The notes beneath the pieces were generated by a model. It saw nothing but the letters and a program-made list of their open reading frames with translations. It searched no databases and had not been told where the DNA came from. Shown in pieces: positions 19,830 through 30,845 of a stretch of DNA of 64,000 nucleotides. Made by a program: the position numbers and the translations under genes. The stretch comes from Gari tellinella (Eukaryota > Mollusca > Bivalvia > Cardiida > Psammobiidae): NCBI GenBank assembly GCA_922989275.2, contig OV277866.1, positions 51,761,246 through 51,825,245 on the forward strand, given 5' to 3'. How positions within the stretch are numbered: the first letter of the stretch is position 1; every line of letters starts with the position of its first letter.

Positions 19830-20898
19830 GATTTGAAAAAGTCCCCAACATATACTCAGCCAAAAAAGAAAGTACCCACTTTTTTTATTCTAACTTATCA
19901 GCGGCTCATACATAAACTGTATTCAAATTATATTTTATAGAAAATAACAGAAATCATGATATCATTGTGGCTAAAAAACTAGCAAGTTGTATTAGAAATA
20001 AAAGGTCTATAACTCTTTTTCCTGAAAACAGCATTTTCGCTTAGAATTCTTTTTTCATAGTAGAGAAACAATTGTAGTCATTTTCAACAGCTAGATCTTT
20101 TTCTTAAAGAAAATAAAATCACATGAGACTTTCATTCATTACAATATTTACGGCGTTATTAAGACTAGAAAGTCATAAAATATCAAATTACCTCCCTTTG
20201 ATATATGGACAAAATGGTGGACGCATGTACTACAGACTCCAAATTCAAGACTTAAGTACCATTTTGAGTGCTTATATCACATTTAAAATGAAATTAAACC
20301 TTTCTTTTTGGTTAACCCAGTCTTTTTAAAGAAAGTGGCATTTTTGAAATCGACCCCTATGTCGTTTCGCTCAATATTTTACATTAAAACATATCGCGTC
20401 GACTTTAATTTTTCACAGAATGTTACTAAGGAATTATTCTTCAATCCAGATAAAAAAAAGTCAAAATATATCCGAGTTCCTAGTATATCGATAGAAATAT
20501 ATGATGGGTACTTTCTTTTTTGGCTGAGTATATATGCAATACTGTCCTTTTCTCCATTATATTGCAATGGCGTTTGCGGTTCGTTTCAAATATAAACGGG
20601 CAAATGAACTTACAATTTGTTTAGGTGCACATCTATACGGATTCCTGTGTGTCTCTGGGACTAGGTCATGTTTAACTTTATTAGCTGGTACAAACAGTGG
20701 TTTGCAATTAGACACGACTAGCGTAAAGTAGATTAAGCATGATTACGCATAATAATTGACCAATCTGAAACGTACAGATTGAAGAAAGTTATTTGCTGAT
20801 TTTGTCTGACCGAGTCTTCCTCAGCCGTAATCAGACTTAACCCTATGCCTGGATATAATTGCGATGTACTTTTCCTGTGTACTTGCTGGAGAATTTAA
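19830..20898. other. AT-rich sequence, nothing recognised
   Basis: Overlapping short open frames at 20123-20731 are of mixed quality and share no recognisable motif. No TIR or hairpin seen. Confidence 0.45.
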
Positions 20899-21141
20899 TT
20901 AACCCTTTCATGCTCAAATAATTCGGGAAAGTTTTACCCCTTCACCGCTTTATTGTCGTCTGATTCAGTATTGTTGTCTGCAAGACACGTTTTAAAGTTA
21001 GATTTAAGGTTGTATGACTTTTAACTATCGATAAGAGTCTCAAATAGTTTGGGTCCTGATCAGACGCCGCGTTCGGCGGCGTCTGATCAGGATCCAAACT
21101 GTTTGCAAACGCGTTTCCAGGCGTCATTGAGAGTTAAGGAT
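20899..21141 (+). mobile_element. MITE-B, full copy
   Basis: TTAACCCTTTCATGCTCAAA to GAGAGTTAAGG. The hairpin arms GGGTCCTGATCAGACGCCG and CGGCGTCTGATCAGGATCC are almost perfect, with a TTC... tip that has lost the usual GTTAC. Confidence 0.9.
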
Positions 21142-21206
21142 AAATAATGGTTATATAAAGACACTGAAGTGTTTGTCCATACAGCAGAATATTTCATGTG
21201 AACTGG

Positions 21207-21261
21207 TAAACAGTGCAGACCTTCATCGTACTCTGGTAATCGGGATCTACACTGTTTGCTA
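21207..21261. repeat. Type J hairpin (degenerate)
   Basis: AAACAGTGCAGACCTTCATC and GGGATCTACACTGTTTGC form the outer arms; the middle no longer pairs. Confidence 0.5.
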
Positions 21262-21342
21262 ATTTGAAACTATACATTACAGTTAAATATCTCTATTACA
21301 ACCATAAAAACGTAGGCTTATACATGTAGACTGGAAAATAAA

Positions 21343-21425
21343 TAGGTGACAGATTAAAGCAATGTGAACGTAAAACAAAAAGCTTCTGAAAGAGCTTTCT
21401 GGTTTACGTTCACCTTGCTTTTACT
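21343..21425. repeat. Core-2 hairpin remnant (MITE-E type)
   Basis: GGTGACAGATTAAAGCAATG, then GAACGTAAAACAAAAAGCTTC pairs with GAGCTTTCTGGTTTACGTTC. The MITE-E ends are missing. Confidence 0.7.
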
Positions 21426-22434
21426 TTCAGAACGTTCTGTGATCGTTATCTACCAAATGGTTCAGAATAGATTCTTCATTGTCTTTCCGAAAATTATCAT
21501 CAACGCTCAAACAGTTTGTATCAATATGAGAAGACACTTTAAACTTTGTCAGCGACTCAGCTGGATCTAAACTGTTGGTAACAAGGATCATACATGTCTC
21601 TGAAGCGTGCAGAAAGTATACCATTATCAAGTTTGTGTTTACCTTGTTTCTGTCACGATTGCCCAAACCAAATACATGAATATTTATTTAAAAAACATAA
21701 AGATAACTATTTAATAACTTGATTCCAAATCAGACGATGGGTTCTGTTTGAAACAAGTTATAATGATTAGCACGCAATGCTTTCTTTAAGTGTACATGTA
21801 TTTGAAAGTGAATCGGACACTTTTTATGTGAACGGGTACAATAAAACAATAGGCAAGGTAAGTATACATTAATTTCAGAGTTATTTTGTTTGCTAATTTA
21901 GTTCGAAACAATCGCAATACTTTTAAGCAGCACGGATCCGGAAATCTCATTGATCACCGATAGCTTTTTACAATTCCATCAATGATGATACGCAAATATA
22001 GTAAATGGTTTAATACATGTACCCGAATTGTTTATAATTGTATTACATTGGTGTCCTGCAATCATCAGATTAACCCATTAATGATAAGAAATTGCATTGA
22101 ACTCTTCCTGTATGATTGCTGTAATATTTCATTATAGATATACGACATTGCAGTGTTAGCACTTTTTGTAAAGTAGTACACAGCTTAGACCTTGGTGGCA
22201 GTATATCACATCATGATCTATGCTGCTTGTTAAGATCTAATTTAGTAGAAAGGGACGTTTAGGGTTTAAAGTTTGGCATTGCTATTCTTGCTGAAAGCGA
22301 CATTTGGTTAAGACATTCAGTGCATAGTTCAAAGTCTGTAATCAGCTAAACTCAAAAGTACAATTAGGTGAGTTAACTTATCAGCCTTGAGCAAATATCA
22401 ATGAAATAAAATGTGATCAATATGTATGTCTGTG
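21426..22434. other. No recognised feature beyond worn hairpins
   Basis: Contains a worn J pair (CAGCTTAGACCTTGG and TGATCTATGCTGCTTG near 22180-22230). No exon, TIR or tandem repeat seen. Confidence 0.5.
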
Positions 22435-22682
22435 TTAACCATTCAGTGCCAGTTTTACGTAATAATCCCCCCAAAACAATCACTACAATTTCGTCGTCTG
22501 TTTGAAGTTTCGTCCATGTTTACTTATGAACAATTAAATTTAATGCGTTTTAGGGTAAGAACTTTGATATAATTATCAAATAGTCTGGACTCTGACCAGA
22601 CGTTGCATTACACAGCGTCTGATTAGGATATATACTTTTTGCCTATGTCAGTGTTGTAGGGCTTGACAGTGGAGGAGTTAAC
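22435..22682 (+). mobile_element. MITE-B2-like, full but worn
   Basis: TTAACCATTCAGTGCC opens, GACAGTGGAGGAGTTAA closes. The hairpin is GACCAGACGTTGCATTACAC with an AGCGTCTGATTAGG arm. Confidence 0.75.
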
Positions 22683-22772
22683 TCATCTTTTAATGGACCA
22701 TTCCAATTTGAAAATAAGTCTAGTCCATTTTTGACTATTTAGGGTTAATTTTAACAATGTATTTCAAAATGA

Positions 22773-22837
22773 CAAACAGTTTATACCCTGATCAGAGGCT
22801 CCTTAAGGAGCCCTCTGATCAGGGCCTACACTGTTTG
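22773..22837. repeat. Type J hairpin, best copy
   Basis: Arms CAAACAGTTTATACCCTGAT and ATCAGGGCCTACACTGTTTG enclose CAGAGGCTCCTTAAGGAGCC. Same length and same outer CAAACAGT...ACTGTTTG boundary as core 1, with a different interior. Confidence 0.8.
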
Positions 22838-22933
22838 CATAAGACAAGTGTACTGCTCACAGGTACACTTTTTGTAAATGACGAGTATACTCTTCGCTAG
22901 GGTTGAATGTGTGAAGTGACGCATATAAATAGT

Positions 22934-23234
22934 ATAGTGGAGAGAAAACGTTATTCTTTATCGTTTAACAAAAGCAAAACTCAAACGCAATTCAAAAATA
23001 TGTGGTCATTGCATTTTTGAAATACAAGTTTTTTCTACAGATTTATTCTTTTTTCGTGTAACAAACAGGTTGGGGCTAAATCAGATGCATATTAATCCAG
23101 CATCTTATCAGGCTAAAAAAATACTCAGAATATAAACTAGTTGTCGAAATTTGCAAAAGCGTTTTGCAATACTTTATAGTATAACATTTGTGATAAAAAG
23201 TGTGTAAACGGAAAGAGATAACAATGCCTCTCCT
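22934..23234 (+). mobile_element. MITE-A relative, strongly diverged
   Basis: ATAGTGGAGAGAAAACGTTATTC opens it; AAACAGGTTGGGGCTAAATC and TTATCAGGCTAAAAAAAT stand where the hairpin should be. GTGTGTAAACGGAAAGAGATAAC precedes the end. Confidence 0.55.
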
Positions 23235-24146
23235 GAATAAAAAAAATACTCACCAAACGCTGTTTGAAAAATCAATGTGTATAATTATATAACTTAATAT
23301 TGGCTTGGTATGTCTATATTTTACAATAAAGTAGTAAACAGATTAGTTTAGTTAACCACTTATTTAGCTCAAATACATTTTTGTAGATTTCACTTAATAT
23401 GAACAAAATGTTTTCCTTTTAATACTTGCTACTATGACCGAATAAATGTTGATACGGATAACAAATCGATTTGGCCATTATCAGCGTACATGTACATGTA
23501 TATATCTTCTACAAGGCCCGATAGCTCATACAAATTTTGCGAAGCGTCAAATGAATCAGCCCCGTCACGTAACTGAAACTCTTGTCCCACTCATGATAAT
23601 AGTTTTGTCACCATATATGCATTATTCACGTACAGTGAGTGTGAACTGAAATGTTGTGAAATGCTAAATTTCTTACTGCTCAAGCACATGCTTATCCGAC
23701 CTCTTAATAAATGTCTAATTATAATAAGATTAGACAGTGGCAGCATACGGTCGGAAAATATACATTTAATCCTTCGGTTGGTTGCTATTACATCATTGGA
23801 TAGCTACAGAAAGGCAGTATATCGGGTTACATGTTGTGAATATTTTGTTTGAACTTGCTGTCTGCTATTTTATGTTATAAGCTTAAAGAAACAATTAAAA
23901 GCAAACGCAATCAGTTATGAACCAATATAGGTTCTGGTTGACACCAGAACAAATGCTACATGTAGCAGCTATAGATCTGGATACATCCCCCACAACAGGA
24001 TTTAACACATTGTTTTATCTTATCTAAGAACTGAAAATACTCATTAAGGCTCTTGTTGACTTATCTATAGTTGTAGCGGATTTTCACCAGAGCATGTAAT
24101 TTGTTTATCGATTATGACTCTAAGGAGTCAGATGGTGACAACAGGC
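23235..24146. other. No recognised feature
   Basis: AT-rich; short open frames at 23446-23852 show no recognisable motif. Confidence 0.45.
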
Positions 24147-24203
24147 ATATCGCTTAGTTACTTATCGGAGCCTCTGGGGCTCTGATAAGTAACTAAACGA
24201 TAT
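24147..24203. repeat. Isolated 57-bp hairpin
   Basis: ATATCGCTTAGTTACTTATC and GATAAGTAACTAAACGATAT pair around GGAGCCTCTGGGGCTC. No similar hairpin was seen elsewhere in the window. Confidence 0.75.
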
Positions 24204-24423
24204 CCCTTACGTATTGCGAAAGGGTCAACGATCGACCAAACGGTGCATTAGTTCTGCTATATTTCGTCCGGTAAATATGATTACGGTTATTCGATAGTAA
24301 TTTGATTACTCGTCTTCACGGCTTCGTGCTCTGAATTAACCAGCATCTCAACGACTTACAGTGATCTAATTTGCAGAGATCACTCGTATCAAAATATTCA
24401 GGAGTGGATTTAAGGTTTCCGAT

Positions 24424-24898
24424 GGTATAAAAAAGAAGTTATTCTTTCCCGTTTGATTAACCCACTAGCCCATAAATACGCCTATTTACGCCTATAATTG
24501 ATTCATCATCTAAAGAAAATATTTCTAATTTGTACAGTCATGGATACATATCATAAGAAATACTTTCTATATTCTAACATAATGATCATTTAAAACAGGC
24601 TGAAAGTAAAACAGAATGTGCCGTAATGTACCTTAAGTGGTCATCTATTTTCAAAACAAGAAACAGACTATGGAATAATGCTTTGATTGAAAACGAAACG
24701 CAAACGCTATGCGATAAAATTATGAAAATATCAAATTTTAAAGGTTTATAAAGCTATATTTTAATCTGAATGGCAAACAGTTAGAAGCCTTATTTAAAGG
24801 CTAGCTTGAATTGCGACTGATCTAGCTCTAAACTGTTTGCAATGAAAACATATTTTTTGCATAAACACGTGTTTTTAGAACACGAATAGTAGAGGTAC
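24424..24898 (+). mobile_element. MITE-A, worn, interrupted by MITE-D
   Basis: GAAGTTATTCTTTCCCGTTT is followed by a MITE-D insert, then AAACGAAACGCAAACGC resumes. The hairpin keeps only its outer arms, with TTATTTAAAGGCTAGC inside. Confidence 0.75.
24457..24688 (+). mobile_element. MITE-D inside MITE-A
   Basis: TTAACCCACTAGCCCATAAA opens it. The core-2 arm AACAGGCTGAAAGTAAAACAG is present, but its partner arm is reduced to GTACCTTAAGTGG. Confidence 0.75.
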
Positions 24899-24950
24899 TC
24901 GTATAAGACGTAGACAATTTGGTGCAATAGATATTGCATATTTCCAATAA

Positions 24951-24983
24951 GTCACTGCTTCGGTTCGAATCCCGACCGGACTA
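24951..24983 (+). other. tRNA T-arm-like sequence (box B)
   Basis: GGTTCGAATCC at 24962-24972 is an exact RNA polymerase III box B. No clear box A or cloverleaf lies upstream, so this is more likely the relic of a tRNA-derived SINE than a tRNA gene. Confidence 0.35.
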
Positions 24984-25090
24984 TTTACATTGTATACCTT
25001 TTGGTAACCATTTACACTTTTATGCCAATTCTGGTTTTCAATCTCTTTATAAATGGGTTATATGCGTTTTACGTCTTTAATATTTACATT

Positions 25091-25350
25091 CGCCCCATTC
25101 AATTCCATTGACAAAAAGGGTGTTCATTTCGTATAAACACCATTTCTCGAGAGGGCGGGACTTGTGGAGAAGTTTGGAATAGGAGGCGGGGCATATGCAG
25201 TTTTCCTTCGCGAATTAATCTTTGGAACTTGGGACAGCAAACATTTGGCGGGTTTTATCAAAATTTATTTCTTAACCGATCTATGCCTTCCTATTAGTGG
25301 AAACCATAATTCCCGACTAATAGTCTTCTTTATTAATGAGATAAATTGCA
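25091..25350 (+). repeat. Type L repeat, copy 2
   Basis: Inverse copy of 10539-10783. Shared words include TCGAGAGGGCGGGACTTGTG, GGAGGCGGGGCATATGCA and TTCGCGAATTAATCTTTGG. Confidence 0.8.
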
Positions 25351-26440
25351 ATATAATTGACATACCTTATACACAACAACTGTCTGCATTCCTTTATGCC
25401 ATAAAACACGATATATTTATCCTACTTTAAAAATGACGTCACTTCCTATGATATCAAATCGTCCTTTTCGCGCCAAATTGTCAAAGTTGTTGGTCTAAGA
25501 ATGTAAACAATGGAACTAATTGTTTTGCTTTGGAATGTACACAGCTCCAGTAATTCGGTCATGGCTGTTCCTTGTAGGTAACACATTATTCGTGTTATCA
25601 ACCTCTTATATGGATTAAACATACATGCATACTTACAAACCTTAAAATGATATTAGAAATTACAGCAAATACTTTGTAAATATAAAAAATGAACAGATGT
25701 TTTTCGGCGTTCAAGCGAAATGAAAGCAAAGCAGAATTCGCCTTCAGACGCATTCCGATATACTTTCATTATTTTTGTCACCTATATTATTCAAAGTACT
25801 TGAGAGTACTAATGACGGTTTCAAACTGAAATAAGTAGTATGGAATGAAAGGAAACTCTGAAAACAAACAGTATTTCTTTTTAAATGTGTTTGATAGTAT
25901 TTTTTTAAACTTACAAGTTGTAACATTGAATAATACAGTAAAGACCTGAAAAACGTATTTGTCCTAAACCGTATCATAAAGCATGTGAATATTAGTTCAG
26001 GCATATTAGGAAATTATCTATTTATATGGCTTTTAAATGTCATTAAAAACCTCGAGGAAACTTTGTCAACAGCCGTGAAATCATCAGGCATCAGTGTCGC
26101 ACATTTCAAGTCACTTTCCTAGTCCCAAAATTATTGGCACACAAATCAAAGTCAAAGTAGATTCTACCGATTTTATGGTCATCATATTAACTTACGATGT
26201 AATGTTTATTCACAATAATTTTATTATTTTGAATCGTCTCACTGTTTCATCTCATGCAGTTCTCAAAATTAATCCAGTTTTCGTTTTTGTGGAACCGATA
26301 TTATTGAAGATAATGAGTGTTGTTTTCTTGAGCGGGTGTGTACCGGTACTGAGTCAAGGTTTTGGAAACGCGACGCTGACTATAGAGATTTGAAACCATC
26401 AACAACTAGAAAGAGGCTACGGAGTTGGAGATAAGTGTGA
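25351..26440. other. No firm feature; left flank of the Naiad element
   Basis: Includes an open frame at 26094-26393 with no recognised motif. Naiads often carry tandem or inverted partial copies at their left side, but I cannot place a boundary here. Confidence 0.4.
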
Positions 26441-26616
26441 GGTTGGGCGCCCCTAAACCCAGGTTTAACCCCCCAGTGGTTGTTAATAATTAATTAATTT
26501 ATAGTTAATTATTGATTGCTACTGACCGTACCAAGGCGATCTCCTATATTCACTTTGCTTTATGTTTGTCTTGCGTGTTGTTTTCTATTTAGTGTGTAGA
26601 TGAAGGAATGGTATTG

Positions 26617-26668
26617 CGTGTGTGTGTGTGTGTGTGTGTGTTTGTTGTGGTATGACTGTGTGTGTGTG
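26617..26668. repeat. TG microsatellite
   Basis: Two GTGTGT runs separated by TTTGTTGTGGTATGAC. Naiad-type elements are known to favour microsatellite targets, but here the tract lies within the presumed leader. Confidence 0.85.
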
Positions 26669-26947
26669 TTCTGCTTGAGAGGTGGGTGTATTGTTTGTGT
26701 TACGTTTCCTGCTTGAGTCTTTCGTATTTATTTGTTGCCACAATAGTGTTACTTGTGCCGTGTGGAGGCCGTAAAACGTCGCCCCGTACATTTAATCAAT
26801 ATTGTTATCATTCCTCCTGCAGGAGCGTACACTTGTTGTACAACTCGTCTCTTTGGCTTTCTTTCTTGCACCGTATGGTAGGTCTCTATGTACCGATGGT
26901 CAGATGAGCTTCGGTATTGTACCGGTTCTTCACTAACTCTTTACTAC

Positions 26948-27118
26948 TTACATTAACCATTTTCAATCTTTACATTTTCCAATTGGAATTACTTTATAAT
27001 AAATTTCGAACTTTCTTTCTATAGAGTTATAATTACATTAACTATTTTCATTCTTTACATTTTTCAAATTGGAATTACTTTATAATAAATGTCAAACTTT
27101 CAATCTGTAGAGTTATAC
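26948..27118 (+). repeat. 85-bp tandem duplication
   Basis: Two copies of a unit ending GGAATTACTTTATAATAAAT...AGAGTTATA, roughly 90% alike by eye. Confidence 0.8.
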
Positions 27119-27158
27119 TCGATACATAGGGACAGGTGCTTACTTGCTTCTCTTAATT

Positions 27159-30117
27159 ATGGAACTACAAACAAACAAAAGACTAAAAATCCCCCTTACA
27201 CCACTTAGAATGCACTCTGCGTGTTCTGTTCATATCCCTAGAAATACTACTAATTTTGTATCACTACAGCCGTCCGTACAATTATCACCACTTAAGCTCT
27301 ATTCGGCATCTTCTTTTCACATTCCATCTCTTTCTATTAATAATTGTTTTCATAATGGTCCAAAAGTAGTGCTTTCACCTCTAAAATATTCTATTCAACG
27401 CAATAATTCTGTTTTATTACGACCATTGAACAAAAAACGTAGAGTGCATCCTATTATTGAAAAGTGCAATGCTAAGAGGTGAGCGTGTTGCAATTTTTTA
27501 TCTTGCAAGTCTACTATACAATCAACAGTAAACGGTAGATTATTTAGTGTTGTCATAGATTCAGACATCAACTGACGAACTAATCATGTTATATACGTGT
27601 TAACTTGAAAAGCACCAGGTTGTGGTATCCAGTATGTTGGGCAAACCGGTCGTCCCCTCAAAATTAGGTTTAATGAACATCTTCGTACTTGTTGAAACAA
27701 AAAACTGAGGAACTTTCTGTATCAACATTTTCGGAAATCTGGACATGGATTAGATTTTATTTCAATTCAACCTGTCGAACATATTACGTATGATCAAAAT
27801 GCTACTAATAGTTTCAAATGTAAGGCTAGATTTATAACGGAATTAAAATGGATTAAAAATTTACAGACACCCTTTCCTTTAGGCTTGAATGATAATATAT
27901 ACCAATCTGGCAATATTTCTAAAGAACCTTCAATTGATATTTTTTCGATTTATTCTAAACGAAACCGTAACTCTAGATCGCATGGTATTCGTATAAATGG
28001 TAATATTTAACGTAAATCACGTCAGTCGATTTCTATTAAAGATTTGCATAATCAGCTGTTACATTCTGGTAAACATAAAATGCTTCTCGGCTTTCTTCGT
28101 TGTCATTGACGTCTTTAAGAGATATTGACGACAAGGCTGATAATATAATTTTACGCACAGATCCTCTGTATTATACTGCAGGTTTAATACAAAGTTATAC
28201 TCAGCATATTCTCAGACTGCATATTGATTCTTTAAACGATCACAAAAGATTTTTCATTAAGGTCCCTTTTATAAATAAAGGTATTGATTTTATAGATTTA
28301 CAAAGTATTCTCCGAAACAAAAATGTGATGAATGCTGTTCCAAATTATTTTAAAAATCTTGAACCACCTATTATTTGCTATAAGTATAATAAATCTGTAA
28401 GAGGGTTAATTTTTAACTACAATAAAATTGTTTTTGATCTTAAAATTCTCGAAAATACACCAGCTACATGAGATTGTACCTCTTCTAAATTCTGTTACGC
28501 CCCAGTGGGTCACATAATAACAGTCAATTTTCATATCATTAAAGATAAACGCATCAGAGCGCTTTTGAGTAAGGGACCTAAATTTAGATTACCTGCCTTA
28601 ATTGATTTCGATACTTGCCGTAATCATATTTCGGAAGCTTTGAATAATTATAGTACCAACTGGTGCCGAAGAGATCATGCTGAAAATGACGCTCTTTCAA
28701 AATGGAAAGAATTAATTTTTGATATTATCGATATCCGGATTTCGTTCTATTTATCCAATAACCATCTTTTACCACCTAAACCTAAATTTAACATTCGTCA
28801 CTAAAAGAAGGGCATACAAGACTTTCAGTCCAAGTATGTACTCGTTCCTGCCGACAAAGCATCCAATAATGTGATAATTGTATGACGATTACATTATGTT
28901 GATGCTTTAAACCAGGAACTTGTGAATACCAATTCCTATATATCTACCAATTTAACGGAGCGTAATGTAGTATCTGATCATCTTGATACATGTAAACAAT
29001 TAAAAGCTTATGTCAACATTACATGTCACAAACTTCCTACAATGTACTGGATACCAAAACTCCACAAAACACCTTATAAGTCTCGTTTTATTGCTAATTC
29101 AAGTGCATGTACTACTACTAAGCTTTCCAAACTTTTAACATCGTCTTTAATTAAAATCAAAGAACATGTTCAAAGGTATTGTGATAAGACTTACGAAAAT
29201 TCTGGACTTAATCTGTTTTGGTCTATCAAAAACTCTAATGAAATTTTGGCAAAGCTTGAATATAGAAAATACCAAGCTTGCAATATAAGTACGTATGACT
29301 TTTCAACACTATATACTACCTTACCTCATAATCTAATAAAAGCTAAACTTATACAACTTATTGAAAAGACTTTTGCCAGAGAAAGGAAGCTATTTCTGGC
29401 GTGTAATACTGATCGTGCATTTTTTACAAATGACACGGTTAAGCATTACACTATGTGGACTTGCACCGATGTCTGTGAGTCACTAACATTTCTTCTGGAT
29501 AATATTTATGTACGTTTTGGGAGTACCATATACCGCCAAGTGATTGGTATTCCTATGGGTACAAACTGTGCGCCCCTTGTCGCAGACCTATTTTTGTACT
29601 GTTATTAGAGGGACTTTATGCTTAGTCTAAAACCTGATACACAGGCAGATATGATCGAAGCCTTTAACAATACATCGCGCTATCTAGATGATATTTTTAA
29701 TATAGACAGCCCATTTTTTGATACGTTGTTCCCTTTTATTTACCCAAAAGAACTACGCCTTAATAAAACAAACGAGTCAAATTTGTCGGCACCATTTTTA
29801 GATTTTGATCTTTTTATAAATAACGGAATTGTTTCTTCTAAGATTTATGATAAACGAGATGATTTTGATTTTAGTATTGTAAATTATCCTCATCTAGATG
29901 GCGATGTTACCCGTTCCACATCTTACGGGGTTTATATTTCACTACTTATTCGCTTTGCTAGGGCCTGTACCTCTGTTGAGGACTTCCACATTCGTAATAA
30001 AACTATTACTGAAAAGCTTCTTAAACAGGGGTACAGATTTCATAAACTTCGTAAAACATTTTCTAAATTCTTTTATAGAAATCTTCCTCTCATTAACAAG
30101 TATAAATGTAACTTAAG
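27159..30117 (+). pseudogene. Naiad-type Penelope-like element ORF (N-terminal GIY-YIG endonuclease + reverse transcriptase), multi-TGA
   Basis: One ORF read from ATG 27159. Order: N-terminal extension; GIY-YIG endonuclease with CGIQYVGQTGRPLKIRFNEH (27621-27680); linker UDCTSSKFCYAPVGH (28469); reverse transcriptase with YWIPKLHK (about 29045), DFSTLYTTLP (about 29297), IPMGTNCAPL (about 29549) and YLDD (29681-29692); thumb region to NKYKCNL. Endonuclease before RT is the permuted order of the Naiad clade, opposite to canonical Penelope. The frame holds six in-frame TGA codons, at 27480, 27573, 27606, 27693, 28469 and 28883, each where relatives carry Cys as far as I can recall, so they probably encoded selenocysteine. 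True damage is TAA at 28008, a one-base frameshift near 28100, TAA at 28802 and TAG at 29606. A MITE-C truncates the 3' end at about 30118, so any SECIS element is lost. This copy is dead. Confidence 0.9.
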
Positions 30118-30319
30118 CGATATCGTCTGCTGAAAATTGTCGTCTGCTGTTTTTCTCAAAGTTACGTAATGGACATTTTGAAATAAAAAAGACTAAATGT
30201 CGAGTAACAAACGGCTTGAATCCAGATCAGATGCCAATTTCCCTCCCCATAACGACTTCCTCTGAACAACGCACACATTTTGTCTCCCATCGGGTGCCTT
30301 TGTAGAGAGGGGGCGCTGT
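30118..30319 (+). mobile_element. MITE-C, 5'-truncated, joined to Naiad 3' end
   Basis: ATCGTCTGCTGAAAATTGTC begins inside the C left half, followed by CTCAAAGTTACGTAATGGAC, one hairpin arm (GAATCCAGATCAGATGCC) and the intact right end GAGAGGGGGCGCTGTA. The other arm is deleted. Confidence 0.85.
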
Positions 30320-30367
30320 AAATGGTATACTTTCTGTAGTCTGAAATAGGGTTGTTGTCTGTCCCGC

Positions 30368-30557
30368 ATACCAAAATCGTAAACGTCTAAAGCAATCCAT
30401 CAAATGGAAGCATAATCGAATGCAGGACATTACTTGATTGCTGGTCGAGAAATACTATCTCTACAGCCAGAGGAGCTGTCCGTTTCATGGTCTTTTACAG
30501 ACGCTCGCAATATCCGGGTCTCGTTAGAAAGATCGATTACAGCTGTTCGCTGGCCAG
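30368..30557 (-). repeat. Duplicated exon-like sequence, copy 1
   Basis: The minus strand reads AVIDLSNETRILRASVKDHE then TDSSSGCRDSISRPAIK and a stop. The same peptide, slightly changed, is read from 33007-33123. No splice sites were established. Not recognised as a known domain. Confidence 0.5.
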
Positions 30558-30589
30558 ATGATTTGGAGTTCTTAAGATTTTACGTCGCT

Positions 30590-30845
30590 TTAAATAACCA
30601 TTTGCCTTATAGATGCGCCTTTTAGCGCATTCAGTTTAAGCCTCCGCTGAAGAAAAAGTTCCAATTTATACAGACATGAATATGTATCATAAGGGTTTTT
30701 TATTCTATCAGGTAGTAGCTTAAAGCAGGCTGAAAGTAAAGCAGATTGTGCCTTTAGGCACATTTTGCTTTACTTCCAACTTGCTTTAAGTAGTCACCTA
30801 TTTTCAAATCTAGATGGAGCCTATTGGGTACACGTAAAAGGTTAA
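30590..30845 (+). mobile_element. MITE-D, full copy
   Basis: CCTCCGCTGAAGAAAAAGTTCC precedes a long core-2 hairpin: TTAAAGCAGGCTGAAAGTAA pairs with TTACTTCCAACTTGCTTTAA around GTGCCTTTAGGCAC. It ends GTAAAAGGTTAAC. Confidence 0.85.

Larger units (their letters stand above)
26441..27158 (+). other. Probable 5' region of the Naiad element
   Basis: GGTTGGGCGCCCCTAAACCC and AGGTTTAACCCCCCAGTGG resemble a 5' leader. A TG microsatellite follows at 26617-26668. An 85-bp unit beginning TTACATTAACCATTTTCAAT at 26948 is repeated in tandem from about 27034, ending GTAGAGTTATA at about 27118. The ATG at 27159 follows. Confidence 0.45.

Noticed and set aside
24890..24985. tRNA gene
   Set aside because: A perfect box B is present, but no acceptor stem, anticodon arm or box A could be paired.
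26585..26791. His-Thr-rich frame
   Set aside because: Translation of the TG microsatellite.
27480..28885. Reading the six TGA codons of the Naiad as ordinary nonsense mutations
   Set aside because: They coincide with cysteine positions of the family and outnumber TAA plus TAG, so selenocysteine is the better explanation for the ancestor, although this copy has other inactivating changes.
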